From contig JASGMV010000003.1 of NCBI GenBank assembly GCA_030156255.1, positions 48,215 through 112,214 on the forward strand: a stretch of DNA of 64,000 bases. The letters are read 5' to 3'. Under the pieces are notes generated by a model, which saw nothing but the letters and a program-made list of their open reading frames with translations, had not been told where the DNA came from and made no database searches. Positions within the stretch are counted from its first letter, which is position 1; each line of letters opens with the position of its first letter. A program made the position numbers and the translations under genes. Shown here one piece after another: positions 9,163-17,716 of the stretch. Origin of the DNA: Desulfovibrionales bacterium. GTDB taxonomy: Bacteria; Desulfobacterota; Desulfovibrionia; Desulfovibrionales; Desulfovibrionaceae.

Positions 9163-9222
9163 CCGCTCCGCCAGGGGCCGCGGCATCGCGGTCGCCCGGC
9201 GGCCTATTTGATGGAGCGCCCA

Positions 9223-10134
9223 ATGAAATACACCACCCTGAGTAAGCTCGCCGTGCGCGTGCTGGAGGAAAAAGAGAGTCGGCCCAAGGTGGTGGCCGTG
9301 GCCGCCGCCGACGATTTGCATACGCTGGAGGCTGTTCTCTGCGCAGCCCGCGACGGCATCGCCGTTCCTCTGCTCACCGGAGACCGCGCCGGCATCCGCG
9401 AAAAGCTGACACAACTCGACCAGAAACCCGACGACTATGAAATCATCGACGCCGGGAGTCCGGAGGACGCCGCGTTTCAGGCGGCTCTGGCCGTGAAGGA
9501 AGGGCGGGCCAACTTTCTGATGAAAGGGCTCATTCCGACCGGCCCCATGCTCAAAGTCTTTTTCCGGGAAGAAACCGGCTTTCGCATCGGGCGACCCATT
9601 TCACACATCAGCCTGGCCCAGACGCCCAGCTACCATAAACTGCTGTGCATCTCGGATTCAGCCATCAACATTCGCCCGACTCTGGAAGTGAAGCGGGCCA
9701 TGATCGAAAACGCCGTGTCCGCCCTTCGCTCCATGGGCTTCGACAGGCCCAAGGTCGCCGTGCTCACATCCACAGAACTCATCAATCCCAAAATGCCCGA
9801 AACGCAGGACGCCCAGGTGCTGAAGGATATGAACCAGCAAGGGCTCATCACCGATTGCCTCGTGGAGGGCCCCATCTCCTTCGACCTGGCCGTCAGCAAG
9901 GAGGCGGCGGAAATCAAAGGGTTGAGCAGCCCCGTGTACGGCGACGCCGACCTGCTGATCACCCCGGACATCGCCTCGGGCAACATTCTGCTCAAAAGCC
10001 TGCGCTACTGCGCCGGCGCCAGCACCGCCGGCATTGTGGTGGGCGGGCGCGCTCCGTTGGTGCTTACCTCCCGCGCCGTAGCGCCAATGGACAAATACTG
10101 GCCGATCGTTCTGGCGGCCGCCGCCGCGAAATGA
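9223..10134 (+). CDS. ptb: Phosphate butyryltransferase / short-chain acyl phosphotransferase
   Basis: 303 residues, family length about 300. Conserved stretches include NFLMKGLIPTGPMLK, the following RPISHISL and PDIASGNILLKSLRYCAGA near the C-terminus, as in Ptb and the Pta catalytic domain. It converts an acyl-CoA plus phosphate to acyl-phosphate and CoA. Start chosen at ATG 9223 with GGAG at 9213-9216; ATG 9211 would add four residues. Paired with the kinase immediately downstream, it allows ATP formation from the acyl-CoA made by the oxidoreductase. Ptb enzymes usually accept propionyl-, butyryl- and branched acyl-CoA, so the physiological substrate is open. Confidence 0.9.
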   Translation: MKYTTLSKLAVRVLEEKESRPKVVAVAAADDLHTLEAVLCAARDGIAVPLLTGDRAGIREKLTQLDQKPDDYEIIDAGSPEDAAFQAALAVKEGRANFLMKGLIPTGPMLKVFFREETGFRIGRPISHISLAQTPSYHKLLCISDSAINIRPTLEVKRAMIENAVSALRSMGFDRPKVAVLTSTELINPKMPETQDAQVLKDMNQQGLITDCLVEGPISFDLAVSKEAAEIKGLSSPVYGDADLLITPDIASGNILLKSLRYCAGASTAGIVVGGRAPLVLTSRAVAPMDKYWPIVLAAAAAK

Positions 10135-10164
10135 CCGCCCGATACTCCTGGAGATTCAACCATC

Positions 10165-11310
10165 ATGCCGCAGAAGCACTATAAAATTCTTGCCGTCAAC
10201 CCCGGATCCACATCGACCAAAATCGCCCTGTACGAAAACGAAACCCTGCTGTTCGAGGACAAAATCGATCATCCAGCCCAGAGCTTGGCCGGGTTTGCGC
10301 GCATGGCCGACCAGTTGCCCATGCGCCGTGAAGCCGTCATGAGCCGCCTGAAGGAGCGCAACGTCGCCCTGTCCGACCTGGACGCGGTTTCCGGACGGGG
10401 AGGCAAGCTCCCGCCCCTGCGCCAGGGAGCCTACCAGGTCAACGCCGAGATGGTCGACTTTCTCACCAACCGCCCCATCGACGACCACGCATCCAACCTC
10501 GGCGCCATGATCGGTTTCGGTATCGCAGCCCCGCTCGGTCTCCCCGCCTTCATCTACGACGCCGTAGTGGTGGACCAGCTTGAAGATATCGCCCGGCTTT
10601 CCGGAGTTCCGGAGATCACCCGGCGAGCCTCCTGCCACGTGCTGAACATGCGCGCGGTGGCCCGCAAAACAGCCATGGAAATGGGACGTCCGCTGGAGGA
10701 GCTCAACGTCGTGACCTGCCACATGGGCGGAGGGATCACAGCCTCCATCCTTCGCAACGGCAGAATGATCGATGTGCTGACGGACGAGGAAGGGGCCTAC
10801 TCCCCTGAACGGGCCGGCGGCGTGCCCTGCCGGCAACTGGTCAACCACTGCTTCTCCGGCGAACATACCGTGCTTTCGGCCACCAGACGCATGCGCGGCC
10901 AGGGCGGTCTTGTCGCCTATCTGGGAACCAATAGCGCGCTGGAGGTGGAGAAGAGGATCGCCGACGGCGACGAACGGGCCGAACGCTTCTACGAGGGCAT
11001 GGCCTATCAAACGGCCAAGGGCGTCGCCGGCCTAGCCAGCGTGGTCTCAGGCAACGTGGACGTGATCGTGCTCACCGGCGCGCTGGCGCATTCCAAAGTG
11101 CTTGTGAACTGGATCGTCGAGCGCGTCCGGTTCATCGCACCGGTCCGGGTTTGGCCCGGGGAGGATGAGCTGGAGGCTCTGGCCCTGGGCGCGCTGCGCG
11201 TCTTGCGCGGCGAAGAGCCGGCTCATGCATTCGTGGAATCCGAACTGCCCCAGATCGCTCCAACACTGACCGTACAAAAAAACGACGAACCCGGTGTATC
11301 CGCGGCCTAG
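10165..11310 (+). CDS. buk: Butyrate kinase-type acyl kinase
   Basis: 381 residues. ASKHA-fold signatures are NPGSTSTKIALYE at about residue 10, a GRGGKLPPL segment, and CHMGGGITASI for nucleotide binding. It transfers phosphate from acyl-phosphate to ADP. It is slightly longer than most butyrate kinases (about 355-360 residues), mostly in a C-terminal tail after residue 355. It begins 30 bp after ptb, with GGAG 12 bases before the ATG, and ends the operon. Propionate, butyrate, isobutyrate or isovalerate are all possible products. Confidence 0.93.
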   Translation: MPQKHYKILAVNPGSTSTKIALYENETLLFEDKIDHPAQSLAGFARMADQLPMRREAVMSRLKERNVALSDLDAVSGRGGKLPPLRQGAYQVNAEMVDFLTNRPIDDHASNLGAMIGFGIAAPLGLPAFIYDAVVVDQLEDIARLSGVPEITRRASCHVLNMRAVARKTAMEMGRPLEELNVVTCHMGGGITASILRNGRMIDVLTDEEGAYSPERAGGVPCRQLVNHCFSGEHTVLSATRRMRGQGGLVAYLGTNSALEVEKRIADGDERAERFYEGMAYQTAKGVAGLASVVSGNVDVIVLTGALAHSKVLVNWIVERVRFIAPVRVWPGEDELEALALGALRVLRGEEPAHAFVESELPQIAPTLTVQKNDEPGVSAA

Positions 11311-11404
11311 ACAATACAGCGATAGTATCCACCGGACACCGCCGCCCTGGCGGGATTCCGATCACGCCGCCTCTTGAGGCTTCGCTCCGGGCCTTCGTCC
11401 TGCT

Positions 11405-12087
11405 TCACAATGCCCTCGGCAAATGCTTGGCCGGCGTTCCGCCCTTCATGCCACGGCCCTGATGCGTCCGCTCATGGTTGTAATGATGCAAGGAGACATC
11501 CAGGGCCTTTTGCATCTCCTCAACCGACTCATACCATTTCTCCCGACCTTTGATCCGAAAATGCTTGCCAAGCAGGGGCCGGTGCAACCGTTCGACAAAG
11601 CCGTTGCTCTGGGGCCGGCGGACCTTGGTCGTACGATGGTTGACGCCCTCCAACTGTAGAAACAGCTCGTACGGGTGGCGCTCCGGACGGCCGCAAAACT
11701 CCCGGTCGTTGTCCGACAGGATGGTTTCCACCCGCACCTTTTGGGGCTCAAAAAACGGAAAAACATCCTCATTGAACACATGGCCTGCTGTCACCAGCAA
11801 CTTGCTGGTGTACAGCCTGCCAAAGGCGTAGCGGCTGTGGCAGTCGATGGCCGACTGAAGGCATACTCGGCCGACGCCCTTGAGCGCACCCACGAAAAAA
11901 GTATCCACTGCTACAAGGTTGCCGGTATGCTGCGTTCCAATGCGCCGCTCCCGAAACTCGGGGCTGAAGCGCTCCAACAGCCGAACGCAATCAGCTGCGA
12001 CAGCGGGCCGAAGTACGTGAGCGCCCGGCTTCAGCTTTGGGAGGCCACGGATGCCGCCGACCGCGCCATGTTCGCCCCGGCGTCTTG
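11405..12087 (-). pseudogene. IS481-like transposase remnant (5'-truncated)
   Basis: An open frame of about 190 residues from an internal ATG at 11977 contains the integrase core with the catalytic triad in VDTFF, SDNDREF and VERLH, followed by the HYNHERTHQ motif typical of IS481/IS3-type DDE transposases. The frame continues upstream without a start (GLPKLKPGAHVLRP, coded around 12015-12060) until an in-frame stop near 12110, so the N-terminal helix-turn-helix half is missing. No terminal inverted repeats could be recognised. It marks a recombination scar between the buk operon and the hydrolase cluster. Confidence 0.75.
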
Positions 12088-12129
12088 AGAGAGGCGAACG
12101 GCGCCTGCTTCAATAGGGCAATCTTTAAT

Positions 12130-13188
12130 TCATCTGTGCGGTGTATTTTTCAATGCTCTCAGCAGAAATTCCGCCATTTCCCTCCGCGCCTGCTCACCTT
12201 CCGGGAGGTCGGGCATCAAGTCAAAACCATGGAACATTTCCTCCCAGATGCGGAGCTCCGCATTCACTTGCCCCTGGTGCATCTTTCGGCTGAGCCGGAC
12301 GGCGTTGCTCAAAAACAGATCCCGAGTTCCGGAAAGGATGAGCGTGGCGGGAAATTGTTGATCGTAGTCGCCGTAAACAGGTGAAAGCAAGGGGGCCGCC
12401 GGGTCCAAATCGCCTGCGTAACACGCAGCGAAGTATTCGAGGTTTTTGCTCCACTTCAGGACGGGGTCGCGGTCTTCATTGGAATAATAGCTGTCTCCGG
12501 TGCGCGTCAGGTCCGCCCACGGAGAAAACAGTCCCACGGCCTCGGGCAAGGGCACGCCTTCCCGTTGGGCCTTGAGCAACATCGCCAAAACCAGGCCGCC
12601 GCCGGCCGAGCCTCCGAAGGCCACCATGTTGTCGGCGCCGTAGTGCTTCTCAAGCGCCTTGTACACCGTCATGCAATCATCCAGTCCCGCCGGAAAAGGG
12701 TGCTCCGGCGCAAGCCGGTATTCCACGGAAACGATGGGAATTCCAAGTTGGTGGGCCATGAGTATCCCGCCAGAGTCCACGGCCGATTTGAGGACATAGC
12801 CGCCGCCGTGGACATACATCGCGATCTTGCCGTTCAGTTCCGGCGGGACGGTATTCGAGCGGAGTACTGCGACTTCAACTCCGGCAATCGCTTGTCGTTG
12901 GACGGAGACATGCAGTTTACTGCGCAAGCCATCCAATCTTTTTTGTTCCGCCGCCGACAACTTCTTCCGCACTTCCGAAGCCCTTTCCGGGGTGAATATC
13001 CCATCCAGCGTCGAAGCCTCATTGCGCGAGATAAAATCGCAGGCTTGTCTGCTGACATGGCGTAGGGAATCCATGTCTTGCACGGAAGCGTCGGATTCAG
13101 ATGCGATGGCTCGTAAGCATACCGCTTGAGCATATCCCACCTGCAACACGAGGCTCATCAACAAAAACAATATCGAAAAACGTAACAT
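12130..13188 (-). CDS. Secreted alpha/beta hydrolase, HSL-type esterase
   Basis: 352 residues. A clear signal peptide (LRFSILFLLMSLVLQ..YAQA) precedes an alpha/beta hydrolase domain with the oxyanion motif HGGGY, the nucleophile elbow GGSAGG, the acid in SGTRDLF and the histidine in MFHGFDLMP, all in hormone-sensitive-lipase order. It probably hydrolyses a carboxylic ester in the periplasm. Start chosen at the ATG at 13188 because the signal peptide begins there; the frame is open to an ATG at 13221, and neither has an ideally spaced ribosome site. It is the last of four minus-strand genes (17464 to 12130) that all encode exported proteins. Confidence 0.85.
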   Translation of the reverse strand: MLRFSILFLLMSLVLQVGYAQAVCLRAIASESDASVQDMDSLRHVSRQACDFISRNEASTLDGIFTPERASEVRKKLSAAEQKRLDGLRSKLHVSVQRQAIAGVEVAVLRSNTVPPELNGKIAMYVHGGGYVLKSAVDSGGILMAHQLGIPIVSVEYRLAPEHPFPAGLDDCMTVYKALEKHYGADNMVAFGGSAGGGLVLAMLLKAQREGVPLPEAVGLFSPWADLTRTGDSYYSNEDRDPVLKWSKNLEYFAACYAGDLDPAAPLLSPVYGDYDQQFPATLILSGTRDLFLSNAVRLSRKMHQGQVNAELRIWEEMFHGFDLMPDLPEGEQARREMAEFLLRALKNTPHR

Positions 13189-13291
13189 CTCCTGCAATTC
13201 TAAATCTCCAACATCAACCATCTACATCATAGATGTTCAAATCACAAACGACTGCCTGGCATTCCTCCGACAAGGCCCCGAATTATCTACT

Positions 13292-14398
13292 TCACTGCGC
13301 CGGGATAGTCAGTTGCAACGGCGGGTTTCCTTTGTCGGTGTCGAGCAGCGTGAAGGCCAGCATGATGAATGAGAACACCCGCTTGGCCGCCAGGTCATGG
13401 TCGTCCACCCAAAACCAGGAGCCCTTGTATTTCACAGCGGCAAAGGCGTCTTCCGGTTCTTCGTCCGACGAGTGCACCAGGATTTTATTGAACCCTGTGG
13501 CCCCGCCGGAAAAGGAAACACCGGGAATGGCTCGTTTGGACTCCACATCCTGCTCCGGCACCTTCACTCGGGCGGCAACCGCGGCCAGAATTTGAGCCAA
13601 TGAATAGGTCTGCAAGGCTATAACGCGCCGATTGTCGGGCTTGGCTCCGGCGGACAGGGTAAATTCGTTGACCAGGGGATCAAGACGCAGCAGATCTTTC
13701 AGCTCCTTGATCAAGGCCTTGGTTTCAGGATTACCGTTGTCGTCGAAAGACAGAAACAGGCAGGGAGGCCCGCCGGATGAAAGTGGGCGGACGGCCACAT
13801 GCATGGCGTAGAATTCCTGCATCTTGCATAATATCTCGACGACACGCTTGAACCCCGGCTGTGCGGGTTTGTATCCTTGAACGGTGATGGCTTCATTGTG
13901 GAATCCGTTGACGGAGCGAACTCCGAGGTTCATGACAAAGGCTGCGGAAACCCCGGAGTCGATGCGCAGGATCACGTTGCCCACCGGAATGGGAGACATC
14001 ACGCCCTTGAGGAAGGATGTTCCGGTCATGGGCCGATAGGTGATGGTCGGTCGGTCGGTGTATTTGCCGGACATGCCCAAATCGAACGTGCTCTCGGCGC
14101 TTGTACCCGACAGGTCGAATATCGTTCGCGAGGCCCCGACATTCACGCCGGTCTCAAGGGCGTATGCGGCGACAATCTCTCCGACATCAACAAAAAACAG
14201 CGGCTCCACATAACGGATCTTGACCACGTTCAGCAGAATCTGCCTTTTCCAGGACTCGGTCAGCGACAGGTTGTAGTCTTCGCGGTCCCGGTCCATATGG
14301 GACGGCCCCATGGACGCACAACCGGAGAGCAAAACCAGCGCGACCAAGCCTGGAAAAAGCAGTACCGCTCTTAGGAACTTTTTACTTACCGGATTCAT
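13292..14398 (-). CDS. Lipoprotein of unknown function
   Basis: 368 residues. The N-terminus MNPVSKKFLRAVLLFPGLV leads into the lipobox LLSGC at about residue 26, so it should be lipid-anchored. The mature part has no motif I recognise. It is soluble in character, with a segment rich in beta-type residues in the middle and the pattern SLTESWKRQILLNVVKIRY just after the anchor. It sits 12 bp downstream of the second hydrolase gene and 103 bp upstream of the esterase gene, suggesting one transcript with three hydrolases. It could be an assembly or substrate-binding partner; that is a guess. Confidence 0.75.
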   Translation of the reverse strand: MNPVSKKFLRAVLLFPGLVALVLLSGCASMGPSHMDRDREDYNLSLTESWKRQILLNVVKIRYVEPLFFVDVGEIVAAYALETGVNVGASRTIFDLSGTSAESTFDLGMSGKYTDRPTITYRPMTGTSFLKGVMSPIPVGNVILRIDSGVSAAFVMNLGVRSVNGFHNEAITVQGYKPAQPGFKRVVEILCKMQEFYAMHVAVRPLSSGGPPCLFLSFDDNGNPETKALIKELKDLLRLDPLVNEFTLSAGAKPDNRRVIALQTYSLAQILAAVAARVKVPEQDVESKRAIPGVSFSGGATGFNKILVHSSDEEPEDAFAAVKYKGSWFWVDDHDLAAKRVFSFIMLAFTLLDTDKGNPPLQLTIPAQ

Positions 14399-14409
14399 TC
14401 TCGATCACA

Positions 14410-15687
14410 TTACTTCAGGATGTCATCCAGCCAGTCGAAAACCACCAGCCCGACCAGACTGCGGTTCTCCATGAGACAGTGGTTGGTCGCGCCCTCGTCC
14501 GCCGGCGTAATGATCATTTCCTTGGCCGGATTGGGCAGCCCGTCCATGACGATCTTCTGCTGACGCTGGACTTCACCGCTGCTGTATTCCCCCTCGCCCA
14601 CCAGGATGAGCACGGGTACGGTGATCTTGGTCGGATCAAACGTGTTGCCTTTGTTGGCCTCGATCAAGCCGGCAGGGTCGTCTGCGGACACGCCATAACG
14701 CTCGCAGATGGACTTGACGATATCCCCGTGGAAAGAACTCCAGCCGGCCCTCTCCTTTTCCGTTGATGCGGCGGCGGGCATGGCCGCAAAGAGAGCGTAT
14801 CCGTCCACGGTGGCCGAGCTTACGACGATGGCCTTGAGCCGCTTGTCATGCTCCGCAGCCTGAGGCACGAAAATCCCTCCACCGCTGATGCCGTAGGCAG
14901 CCAATCTTTTGGGATCAACATCCTTTCGGCTCAGGGCGTAATCCACCACCGCCTTCATGGGGACCTCGTTGTCAGTGCGGAACACCTTGCCTTCTGCAGG
15001 CAGCATGCCCTGTCCAGGCAGGTCCACAGCCATGAAGTTGTACCCGCGCGCATAGGCCTGGGGAGCGATGTAGAAGAACAGGTCCTCGATAAATGTCTCG
15101 CCGCCTCCGATCATAATCAGGGTCTTGTTCGGCTTGGAGCTGTTGTTCGCCTTTCTGAAAAAGCCGGGCAGGACCGCGCCCTCAAAGGGAATTTCAAAAT
15201 ACTCCAACGGAGGATCGAACAGGGGGCCGGCCTTTTTCATGAGCTCACGGCATTTCATCCCTCTTTTTTTGAACTCGGGATTGGAGGCCGTCATCCCGAG
15301 CAGAGAGATACGATAGTAGTTCGCCGCGCGAAGCAGTTGGTCCCGTGCACTCACGGTATGTCCCTCAGCCAGGGATTTCAGGCCGCGCTTTTCGACGCGC
15401 TCGGCCATCTCGAACCATTCCTTTTGCCAGGAGGCCGAGTCTCCGTCCTTGATCTGCGAAGCCACATAGAACGCCTCGCCGATCTCCACGCCGCCGTTGG
15501 TTGTCGAGCCGAGAATGAGGTTGATGAAATGGAAATCCATGTCGCCGTCTTCAAAGATAAAGTTCGAGCCGCCGTGGGCGTCGAACGCGGCTTCGTCCTC
15601 GGCATACGCGGTGTTCAGGAGGACCATTCCCAGAATTCCCACAACCATGAGAGGAACCGTCATTTTCCGTCGGATTACGTCCGTCAT
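14410..15687 (-). CDS. Exported alpha/beta hydrolase (FrsA / dihydroxypseudooxynicotine hydrolase-like)
   Basis: 425 residues with an N-terminal signal segment (VPLMVVGILGMVLLNTAYA). The catalytic domain has GGGETFIEDLFF, VDLPGQGM, the nucleophile elbow YGISGGG, an acid region in LVGEGEYSS and a C-terminal histidine in TNHCLMEN. It is a paralogue of the next gene: both share the ..EDL(Y/F)F..A..(G/H)(Y/F)N and PGQG blocks and an N-terminal helical cap region of about 150 residues. Start at ATG 15687, about 9 bases after AAGGA. The substrate is unknown; relatives cleave C-C or ester bonds in ketones or polyketide-like compounds. Confidence 0.82.
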   Translation of the reverse strand: MTDVIRRKMTVPLMVVGILGMVLLNTAYAEDEAAFDAHGGSNFIFEDGDMDFHFINLILGSTTNGGVEIGEAFYVASQIKDGDSASWQKEWFEMAERVEKRGLKSLAEGHTVSARDQLLRAANYYRISLLGMTASNPEFKKRGMKCRELMKKAGPLFDPPLEYFEIPFEGAVLPGFFRKANNSSKPNKTLIMIGGGETFIEDLFFYIAPQAYARGYNFMAVDLPGQGMLPAEGKVFRTDNEVPMKAVVDYALSRKDVDPKRLAAYGISGGGIFVPQAAEHDKRLKAIVVSSATVDGYALFAAMPAAASTEKERAGWSSFHGDIVKSICERYGVSADDPAGLIEANKGNTFDPTKITVPVLILVGEGEYSSGEVQRQQKIVMDGLPNPAKEMIITPADEGATNHCLMENRSLVGLVVFDWLDDILK

Positions 15688-15742
15688 GTCTTCCATCCTT
15701 CTTTCGTTATGCGGGTTGAATCGCTGATTCCGCCTGGGATGC

Positions 15743-17464
15743 CTACTTGTTCACCTGATCGCTCAACCAATTCATAATGCGCTCGGAGGACGCCAGGGGG
15801 GCGCCCAACTGGCAATGGAACTGCGCTCCATATTCAGGCGTAAATTCGTAGTAAGTCTTCTTCGATTTCAGGGCGTTGTAAAACTTCTTGGACTGTGCGT
15901 TGGAGCCCGCAACCTGGTCGTTGCTGGAGTTCAGCACCAGCATTTCCGCCTCAATCTTGCCGGGCAGGTCGCCCAGGTCGAATTTTTTCAGCTTCACGAA
16001 CAGGTCGTAAGGGGTCTCGGCCTTGAAGGTCCACAGCATCTGGTTGATGAACTGGCTCAATTCGGGGTGCTTTTTCATTTCCTCATAGGTCACCTGGTTG
16101 ACCCTGTCTTTACGTTTGGAAACACCCACGCCCTCGCGGACTTCCTTGGGGAATTTGCTCATTACCCCTTCGTACGAGTTGATCACGCCGCCATCGACAA
16201 TGCCCCAACGAATGCGCTTTTCGAACGCCAAGGCGCGGGGAACAAGGTAGCCGCCCATGGAGTAGCCTATGACGGCCAGTTGGTCGGGGTCGGTCTCGGG
16301 CAGGGTCAGAGCGAAGTCCACCACAGGCGTGAGAACCTTCTCCCAATCATGCCGGAACGGCAGCTTGTGGACATGAATGGCCTCGCCTTGGCCGGGGCCC
16401 TCGAAAATCAGGCAATTGAAGCCGTGCTTCGCCGCCTGGGCGCCGAGGATGAAGTACAAATCCTCGGCAGTCCCGTCGAGACCGGTCTGAATAATCAGCA
16501 AAGGCTTTTTCTTGCCTTTGCGGCCCGCTTTGACCAAGTATCCGGGCAAGGTGGTTTTTCCATAAGGAATGCGGACAGGCTCTATGTTTCCGCCGGTAAG
16601 GGCCGCAGCCTTGAGGAACGCTCCCCGGCCGTTTTCCCAGGCTTGGAATTTGCGCGGATCGTCTTGGGGCAGGAAAATTTCAGAGGACCGGAAATAGTTG
16701 GTCGCGCGAAAATACGCTTCCTTGGCGCTCTGCGCATGGCCCGCGGTCGCGAAACTGTCGCCCTCGGCCAGCAGCTTCCGGGCCATGGAATTCCATGGAC
16801 CGTACCAGCTCTTCTTGTCGAAATCCTCGACCTGCCCGGTGATGGTCAGCAACTCGCCCAGATCGGAGCCGCCCGTGGCCGTGAGGCCGAACCGCCACAG
16901 CGACTGAAATGCGAACGCCTTGTCATTGAACAGGAATTTGCCCGGAGCACGGTCGGAAATATCCCTCGGGGTTTCGGCGGATTCATCCTTATCAGTGTCC
17001 CACCGTTGAATTTCGCCGCCAATGTAGACTTGGCCATCCAGCGGGTAATGGGTGTGGATGAATATCCATTTGCGCTCCGCCCCGGCATGCTCGACCAAGC
17101 CGTCGGCCACCGCGTTTATCACACCCTCAATGTCTTCCTGGCTGAGGAAAGCCGGCACGTAGAGGTCCACGAACAGCGGTTTTTTGGTCTGTTTGCCTTC
17201 ATAGATGACCGTGTCGAAGGTCTGCCAATAATACGTGATGAACGACTCTTTAATGCCCGTCTTTTTGCTGACATCCTTGCTGACGGCGGCCAACACGGCG
17301 TCGATGTCCAGGTCGACTCCCGGAGGCGAGGTGACCCTGACCATGGGATCGGCCGGATCGATCCCTCCTTCGGCGTACGCTGCATGGGGAATGGCGATCG
17401 CAGCGCACATGGCGCACAACAGTAGGAACATCATGGATATGATGCTTCCGGTTGCTTTCATCAT
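15743..17464 (-). CDS. Exported alpha/beta hydrolase, larger paralogue
   Basis: 573 residues with a signal peptide ending near AYAEG. An N-terminal region of about 170 residues comes before the helical cap and alpha/beta hydrolase domain. The latter has LLIIQTGLDG, FEGPGQGE, the elbow GYSMGGYL, an acid in LNSSNDQVAG and a histidine near the C-terminus in AQFHCQLG. AGGAGAGG lies about 8 bases before ATG 17464. It is followed by its paralogue with a 55-bp gap. The upstream gene encodes a 7TM sensor, but a terminator-like hairpin lies between them. Confidence 0.82.
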   Translation of the reverse strand: MMKATGSIISMMFLLLCAMCAAIAIPHAAYAEGGIDPADPMVRVTSPPGVDLDIDAVLAAVSKDVSKKTGIKESFITYYWQTFDTVIYEGKQTKKPLFVDLYVPAFLSQEDIEGVINAVADGLVEHAGAERKWIFIHTHYPLDGQVYIGGEIQRWDTDKDESAETPRDISDRAPGKFLFNDKAFAFQSLWRFGLTATGGSDLGELLTITGQVEDFDKKSWYGPWNSMARKLLAEGDSFATAGHAQSAKEAYFRATNYFRSSEIFLPQDDPRKFQAWENGRGAFLKAAALTGGNIEPVRIPYGKTTLPGYLVKAGRKGKKKPLLIIQTGLDGTAEDLYFILGAQAAKHGFNCLIFEGPGQGEAIHVHKLPFRHDWEKVLTPVVDFALTLPETDPDQLAVIGYSMGGYLVPRALAFEKRIRWGIVDGGVINSYEGVMSKFPKEVREGVGVSKRKDRVNQVTYEEMKKHPELSQFINQMLWTFKAETPYDLFVKLKKFDLGDLPGKIEAEMLVLNSSNDQVAGSNAQSKKFYNALKSKKTYYEFTPEYGAQFHCQLGAPLASSERIMNWLSDQVNK

Positions 17465-17659
17465 CAACGGACCTCTCCTTGGATTTGAATCAGGACGAAC
17501 CTAAAAAAATTGCTCCCGATCATTTCTGACGCAAGCATCAGGGGCAGTCGGGTGAGGCGCCCTCTGTTCGGGAAGCAGCTCCCGATTCCGCACGGAGCGG
17601 TTTATGGGATAAATACGGCACACAGAAACCTATGCGTCAAAGAAAAAGCACGTGAAAAA

Positions 17660-17693
17660 ACGTGAAAAATCAGACAACTTGCTGATTTCACGT
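17660..17693 (-). terminator. Terminator downstream of the 7TM sensor gene
   Basis: ACGTGAAA..ATCAG (17660-17673) pairs with CTGATTTCACGT (17682-17693), the left arm having two extra A residues. On the minus strand the hairpin is followed directly by a T-run, as expected for an intrinsic terminator; T-rich sequence also follows it on the plus strand, so it may work both ways. Confidence 0.6.
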
Positions 17694-17716
17694 TTGTTTT
17701 TTGGGAATGGGCGAGA

